Positions 59,841 through 64,000 of a DNA stretch of 64,000 nucleotides are shown piece by piece. The position numbers were made by a program, and so were the translations under genes. Position 1 is the stretch's first letter. The number at the start of each line of letters is the position of its first letter. This DNA is from Chthoniobacterales bacterium (GTDB lineage Bacteria; Verrucomicrobiota; Verrucomicrobiia; Chthoniobacterales; UBA10450): the NCBI GenBank assembly GCA_035274845.1, contig DATENU010000007.1, forward strand, positions 103,120 through 167,119, read 5' to 3'. The notes under the pieces were generated by a model. It saw only the letters and a list, made by a program, of their open reading frames with translations. It made no database searches and was not told the DNA's origin.

Positions 59841-60383
59841 CTACCTGTTCGGCGTCAGCAGGTCCTTGCGCTTGATCTCGACGACATTATGGGACGGTAT
59901 TGCTCCGGCCGTTCCTTCCTCCGCCCAATGTCCCGGCAGATTGCTGGATGTGCTTCTCGGTATCCAAACGAATCTCTTGAGGCCTTCCGCGAGGACCCGC
60001 CCTCGCACGTTGCCGTCCGGTCCCACCTGGATCGGGATATCGACTCCGGCAATAAGTTTGTCGCTCGGTATGTTGCTTTGGTTCGCCGAGCGCTTCGCTC
60101 CCTCGATCTTGATCGAATACGAAGTGGCCACAACCATTACGCTTCCCGTGGTCTCCTGAAGATCTTTCGCGGAACGCGCTCCCCAGACAAAGAGCGTGTA
60201 GGAGCCGGCAGGCAACGCCGAGAGGACAAAGTTTCCCTGAGCATCCGTAATGGCATGCTTTTTCGGGTTTTGTTTCAGGGCCACGTTGACTGCGGCGACA
60301 CCGCCAGGTTCCTGGCCGCCATAACTCACTGCCGCCGCGAAAGCGGCGACGCAAAGCAGAATAGCACGCGTCATGTTCTTCAT
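59841..60383 (-). CDS. Secreted protein with carboxypeptidase-regulatory-like domain
   Basis: The product is 180 residues with signal peptide about 1-22 (AILLCVAAFAAAVSYGG). Residues 28-95 resemble the beta-sandwich regulatory domain found in many secreted bacterial proteins (ITDAQGNFVLSALPAGSYTLFV), usually a binding or structural add-on. The remaining 85 residues (GVDIPIQVGPDGNVRGRV, KRFVWIPRSTSSNLPGHWAE) form a second beta domain I do not recognise. It is convergent with the hydrolase gene and divergent from the small secreted gene at 60517. Confidence 0.7.
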   Translation of the reverse strand: MKNMTRAILLCVAAFAAAVSYGGQEPGGVAAVNVALKQNPKKHAITDAQGNFVLSALPAGSYTLFVWGARSAKDLQETTGSVMVVATSYSIKIEGAKRSANQSNIPSDKLIAGVDIPIQVGPDGNVRGRVLAEGLKRFVWIPRSTSSNLPGHWAEEGTAGAIPSHNVVEIKRKDLLTPNR

Positions 60384-60516
60384 GACTTCAGAGAATAACG
60401 TGCCGCTCCCAAAAAACGAGCCTATTTAGTCGCCACGGTCTGAGTTGGACCCCTGCCCCCAGCTCCCAGCTTGCCAGTCCGCGCCCTTGCCGGTACAAGT
60501 TGGCAGAACGCATCGC

Positions 60517-60933
60517 ATGAGACGTTCCATCTCAGTTCTGGTTTGCGCGCTCACGATGCTGGCCTCGGCGTCGGCCCAGCAGTTTGAGCTTTCGCTTGAT
60601 AGCAGGGCCGCAGCGGAGGCTCTCACCCTGCCTCCGGACGATTTCTTCGATTCCCCCTACCGCCTGACTCCGCTCGACCGCGCCCTGCGCATTGTCGAGA
60701 AGCAAATTGAGGAGAAGCACGCCGCCGAAGCTCCCAAATCCGCGATCCAATTGTTTTGGGAGGCAGAATTCTGGAGTTCGCCTCTAATGAAATTGATCCC
60801 GGTCGGCGGCGGACCGCAACGCTATCCGGAGGACCCCTTCGTGATGGCGGATTATCTCACTGTCGCCCGGCGACAGAGTGATTATCAGCTCAAACTTTCC
60901 GACGAGAACACCCGCCTGTTCTTCAGCAAGTAG
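60517..60933 (+). CDS. Small secreted hypothetical protein
   Basis: The start is ATG at 60517 (MRRSISVLVCALTMLASASAQ). The product is 138 residues; the frame from 60445 adds a Pro/Cys-rich prefix of no obvious meaning. The mature part is rich in Pro, Asp and Leu (LPPDDFFDSPYRLTPLDRAL, then FWEAEFWSSPLMKL) with no known domain. The signal peptide matches that of the hydrolase at 59029 except for a few positions. It lies 27 bases upstream of the VOC gene, so the two may be co-transcribed. Confidence 0.65.
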   Translation: MRRSISVLVCALTMLASASAQQFELSLDSRAAAEALTLPPDDFFDSPYRLTPLDRALRIVEKQIEEKHAAEAPKSAIQLFWEAEFWSSPLMKLIPVGGGPQRYPEDPFVMADYLTVARRQSDYQLKLSDENTRLFFSK

Positions 60934-60960
60934 GATTGCCGACTCCGGAAGTACGTTCTC

Positions 60961-61293
60961 ATGCACCTCAATCACATTCATGTGGCGGTGCGCGACCTGA
61001 GCGGGGCGCTCGACTGGCTCGAGCGGGTGTGGCAGGTCAAAGCGCAGTTTCAGAACGAGCGGATGGCGACGCTCATCTTTGGCGATTTCACGCTCATTCT
61101 GGATGCGGCCGAAGCGGACAGCCCAGCTACGATCGGGTTCGAGAGCGACGATTGCGACCGGGATTTCCGGAATGTCGTTGCGCGCGGCGCGGCGCCCATT
61201 GAGTCTCCTGAAAACAAACCATGGGGGATTCGATCCGCCTACCTTCAAGGACCCGGCCGGCTCAAATTCGAGATCGAGGGGCCATTGAAGTAG
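60961..61293 (+). CDS. VOC-superfamily (glyoxalase/bleomycin-resistance-like) protein
   Basis: The product is 110 residues, one VOC domain of two beta-alpha-beta-beta-beta units: LNHIHVAVRDLSGALDWLER at the N-terminus with the first metal-ligand His, and LQGPGRLKFEIEGPL at the C-terminus with the Glu ligand. The central residues (LIFGDFTLILDAAEAD, ENKPWGIRSAYLQGP) fit the fold. It is cytoplasmic. The substrate could be a small oxo-compound or an antibiotic and cannot be assigned. Confidence 0.85.
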   Translation: MHLNHIHVAVRDLSGALDWLERVWQVKAQFQNERMATLIFGDFTLILDAAEADSPATIGFESDDCDRDFRNVVARGAAPIESPENKPWGIRSAYLQGPGRLKFEIEGPLK

Positions 61294-61471
61294 ACGGCGC
61301 GGCACCCACGCACGACAAATTAGAATGGTATCGAACCTCGGGTCAGGAGCGCGGCGGAAAATAAAAGCTCGACATGTTTGTCCTTCTCCCGGTAATAATT
61401 ACGTCGATTACGTGACCCGACGTTTCAACTCCGAAAGCATTCGGGGCTGGAAGGCCGCGTTCCGGTCCAAA

Positions 61472-64000
61472 ATGGAGTTTTACTCAATCGCCCGGCAGCC
61501 GGAACCACTCCAACAGTCTCCGGCCCGCGTCGGCCATCCCGCGGCCGCCCCTTCCCGCCTGAGCAAAGTATTGCTCGTCCTGGCCATGCTGGCGTTGTCA
61601 GCCACCGCCAGCTTCGCCCAAGTGACGGTAACAGCGACCGCCGGCGTTACCGGACCCACTCCATACGTGACTCTGGGTCAAGCCTTCCAAGCCATTAACG
61701 CCGGCACCCATCAGGGAAGTATCACCATCGACATCGCAACCAGCACCAATGAAGGCGGGGTGCCAGCTAACCTGAATAGCAGCGGCGCCGGGCCGGCCGT
61801 ATACACGTCGGTCCTGATTCGCCCCAAGGGCGACGACGTTGCCATTATTGGCGCTCCGCCGACTGGCATCGGCGTCATTCAGCTCAACGGCGCTGATAAC
61901 GTCACCATCGACGGCGACAATCCGGACACTATCGGCATAAATCGAAACTTGAGGATCGTGAACGCCGCGGTCGATACGACCACCTTCAGCTCCGTTATCC
62001 GGATTGCGCTCAATCAAAGCAACGTAACGAGCTCCGACAACGTCGTCTTCAAGAACCTTATTATCCAGGGCAACGCGCGAGGGAGAAACATCGCCGCAGC
62101 CAACTCCCTGGCTGGGTCTGAAAATACGACCTACGGCATTTTGGCGGGAGGCGGTGCTGGGTCGAGCACCAACACTCAACCGCCGGATCCAATTACTTCC
62201 CTGACTATGGTCGTCGGAACGGGCGCGACCGCGGCCAACCTCCAAATTCAAAACAATGTCATCAATTCGGCGGCTCGCGCCATCGCGGTGCAGGGATCGG
62301 CCCCGAGCGTTTTCCCCGGCCTCGTGATTTCGGGCAACTCGATCGGGACCGCGGCCCCGGGCTCGCCCGACCAGGTCTATTCCATGGGGGTAACCGTGCA
62401 GGGCTCGACTAACGCGATCGTTCGAGCAAACACGGTCTTTGTGGAAAGCTTCCTGCCGACCGGCATTCGCGGTCTCGACTGCGGCTCCATCAGCCCAAAC
62501 ATCAACGGCGCTCTCTTTGACTCGAACCAGGTACTCCGAGTCACGAACAATAATCCTGGGACCTTTGGCGCGTATGGCATCAATCTGGGCGGAGGCAACA
62601 ACCACGGCATCAGGAACAATTTTATCAGCGATATTAGCCACAACATGACTGGCGGCTCTGCCTTCTCAACCACGTTTGGTGTCTTTGGGATACTAGTCCC
62701 GATTGGGACGGGCCACCAGGTTTACAACAACTCGGTCAACCTCCATGGACTGATGCCTGGAACGGCGAGCTCAAGTCTCCTCTCGGCGGCCTTCGCTCTG
62801 GTGTCCACGAGTTCAACCAATTGCGATGTCCGAAATAACATCTTCGCCAACAACATTACGGGCGGCACGACTTCTGTCGCTCATGTTTCGGTTTATCTGC
62901 CGTCAGGTGGCACCGCGGCGATGAATCTCACCGATAATTGGAATTCATACTATTGCGGGACCGATTCCGCGCGCCAGGGCGTGGGTCAGGCGGGGTCCAC
63001 AGCCGGAACTAATTTCTTCGTTACTCTGGCGGCCCTCGCGACCTACTCCAGCACCCTTTCTCCGGCAGGCACGAACGACAATGCTTCGATCGCTTCGACC
63101 GGAGCCGTCCCGTTCGCTTCCGCCGATGATCCGCACATTACCTCGGCTGCGCCGGAGTTTGATAGCGGGGTTACTATCGCGTCGGTCACGACTGACATTG
63201 ATGGTGAGACACGGCCGCAAGGGTCCGCCTATGATATTGGCGCGGATGAAGCACCAGGATTGCTGCCCAGCTTCTCGATTGACAACGTCACGAACAACGA
63301 AGGCAACGCGGGGACCACCACGGCCTTTGTCTTTACCGTCACGAAAACTGGCGCGGCGCCGGCAAATACCTCGGTTGACTTCATGACCCAGGACGGGACG
63401 GCGACTCTGGCGAACAATGATTATCAATTCGCCACCGGGACGCTAACGTTTTTGCCGGCGGACACGACAAAGCAGATAACGGTGATCGTGAACGGCGATA
63501 ATGCGGTGGAGCCGAATGAAACTTTCACGGTTCATCTCAGTAACGCCTTCAACGCCACCATCGGCACGGCAGACGGCACCGGAACGATCATTAATGACGA
63601 CGCGCCGACACCTACGCCGACCGCCACTCCAACAGCGACGGCGACGGCGACGCCAACTGGTACGCCATGTCCGTCGACGACCATTGCGGGGACCGGAGTA
63701 GGAGCAATCGCCGATAGCCCGGGATCGCCAACCTATGGACCGCCGCTGGTGATCAGCTTTGCGGTAGCTGGGCAGAGCGCGCCGCTCACTAACGTGGCGG
63801 TGGATCTGACCCTGACGCACACGTGGGTGGGAGATCTGGACATGATCCTGACCTCACCGGGAGGGACAGCGAGCCTGATCACGGTGAGCCGGATCGGGCA
63901 AACGACCGCGGGGGGAGTGGGCGACAGCTCCAACTACGGAGGGCTGTATAACTTCACCGACAGCGCGGCAGGGACCAACATCTGGACGGTGGCGTTGACT
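61472..64000 (+). CDS. Secreted beta-helix / Calx-beta / P-domain protein (3' end outside window)
   Basis: The frame is open from ATG 61472 (MEFYSIARQPEPLQ) to the window end, 843 codons; GTG at 61412 is an alternative start. The signal helix is residues 32-50 (VLLVLAMLALSATASFAQ). Residues about 60-600 are a right-handed beta-helix: repeated short Asn-rich strands such as NVTIDGDN, NVVFKNLIIQGN, LQIQNNVINS, VFGILV and YNNSVNLHG. A DIGADE element follows, then one Calx-beta domain (about 608-708; NNEGNAGTTTAFVFTV, INDD), a Thr-Pro linker, and a proprotein-convertase P-domain-like start (VAVDLTLTHTWVGDLDMILTSP). No A/B tail is seen before the window ends. It is likely a cell-surface or released carbohydrate-binding protein. 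Confidence 0.8.
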   Translation, partial: MEFYSIARQPEPLQQSPARVGHPAAAPSRLSKVLLVLAMLALSATASFAQVTVTATAGVTGPTPYVTLGQAFQAINAGTHQGSITIDIATSTNEGGVPANLNSSGAGPAVYTSVLIRPKGDDVAIIGAPPTGIGVIQLNGADNVTIDGDNPDTIGINRNLRIVNAAVDTTTFSSVIRIALNQSNVTSSDNVVFKNLIIQGNARGRNIAAANSLAGSENTTYGILAGGGAGSSTNTQPPDPITSLTMVVGTGATAANLQIQNNVINSAARAIAVQGSAPSVFPGLVISGNSIGTAAPGSPDQVYSMGVTVQGSTNAIVRANTVFVESFLPTGIRGLDCGSISPNINGALFDSNQVLRVTNNNPGTFGAYGINLGGGNNHGIRNNFISDISHNMTGGSAFSTTFGVFGILVPIGTGHQVYNNSVNLHGLMPGTASSSLLSAAFALVSTSSTNCDVRNNIFANNITGGTTSVAHVSVYLPSGGTAAMNLTDNWNSYYCGTDSARQGVGQAGSTAGTNFFVTLAALATYSSTLSPAGTNDNASIASTGAVPFASADDPHITSAAPEFDSGVTIASVTTDIDGETRPQGSAYDIGADEAPGLLPSFSIDNVTNNEGNAGTTTAFVFTVTKTGAAPANTSVDFMTQDGTATLANNDYQFATGTLTFLPADTTKQITVIVNGDNAVEPNETFTVHLSNAFNATIGTADGTGTIINDDAPTPTPTATPTATATATPTGTPCPSTTIAGTGVGAIADSPGSPTYGPPLVISFAVAGQSAPLTNVAVDLTLTHTWVGDLDMILTSPGGTASLITVSRIGQTTAGGVGDSSNYGGLYNFTDSAAGTNIWTVALT

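Overview
The window is a GC-rich bacterial chromosome segment, most likely from a soil-type member of the Verrucomicrobiota (Chthoniobacterales/Spartobacteria-like). That placement is inferred from the style of the proteome: giant secreted delta-60 repeat, HAF repeat and DUF11 proteins with Thr-Pro linkers, a REP-associated transposase, and intergenic space full of palindromes. No rRNA or other phylogenetic marker is present to prove it. I see no tRNA, rRNA, CRISPR array or complete insertion sequence.

Bases 1-35,843 are almost entirely a cluster of very large secreted proteins: ten on the plus strand and a convergent one on the minus strand. A further member lies at 53,909-55,480. All have, or in the truncated first gene presumably had, an N-terminal signal peptide. 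They carry variable beta-rich cargo: delta-60 arrays, kelch, PD40/TolB, sialidase-like Asp-box and PQQ-like propellers, HAF repeats, DUF11, Ig-like, Calx-beta, MAM-like and phosphoesterase domains. In most of them the cargo is joined by Thr-Pro linkers to the same C-terminal pair of ~125-residue modules (A and B), and the polypeptide stops immediately after module B. This modular secreted family is the main feature of the window and the best candidate for an undescribed system, perhaps a common surface-display or export tail serving interchangeable cargo.

Bases 36-42 kb hold housekeeping-type genes: two 65-residue paralogous Cys-rich small proteins, an ABC exporter, threonine synthase and a dicarboxylate/amino-acid:cation symporter. 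Dense clusters of REP-like palindromes separate them. Bases 42.3-47.1 kb form an accessory block with an orphan HicB-like gene, membrane/coiled-coil hypotheticals, a TonB C-terminal-like protein and small secreted or membrane proteins, plus a 125-bp MITE-like element. Bases 47.7-64 kb mix secreted proteins (Asp-box propeller, two copies of an unrecognised secreted family, cupin, alpha/beta hydrolase, VOC protein, Calx-beta protein, beta-helix protein) with a lectin-like propeller and a RAYT transposase that sits between copies of its presumed REP substrate.

Two kinds of non-coding structure recur. One is a set of at least five families of dispersed palindromes, some overlapping gene ends. The other is a four-copy promoter-like element (TGGAC-type box, exactly 18 bases, then an A/T-rich -10 always preceded by GATCGCA). 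It is followed by a C-rich initially transcribed region, so the template strand is G-rich. All four copies lie upstream of, and point into, otherwise unrelated genes.
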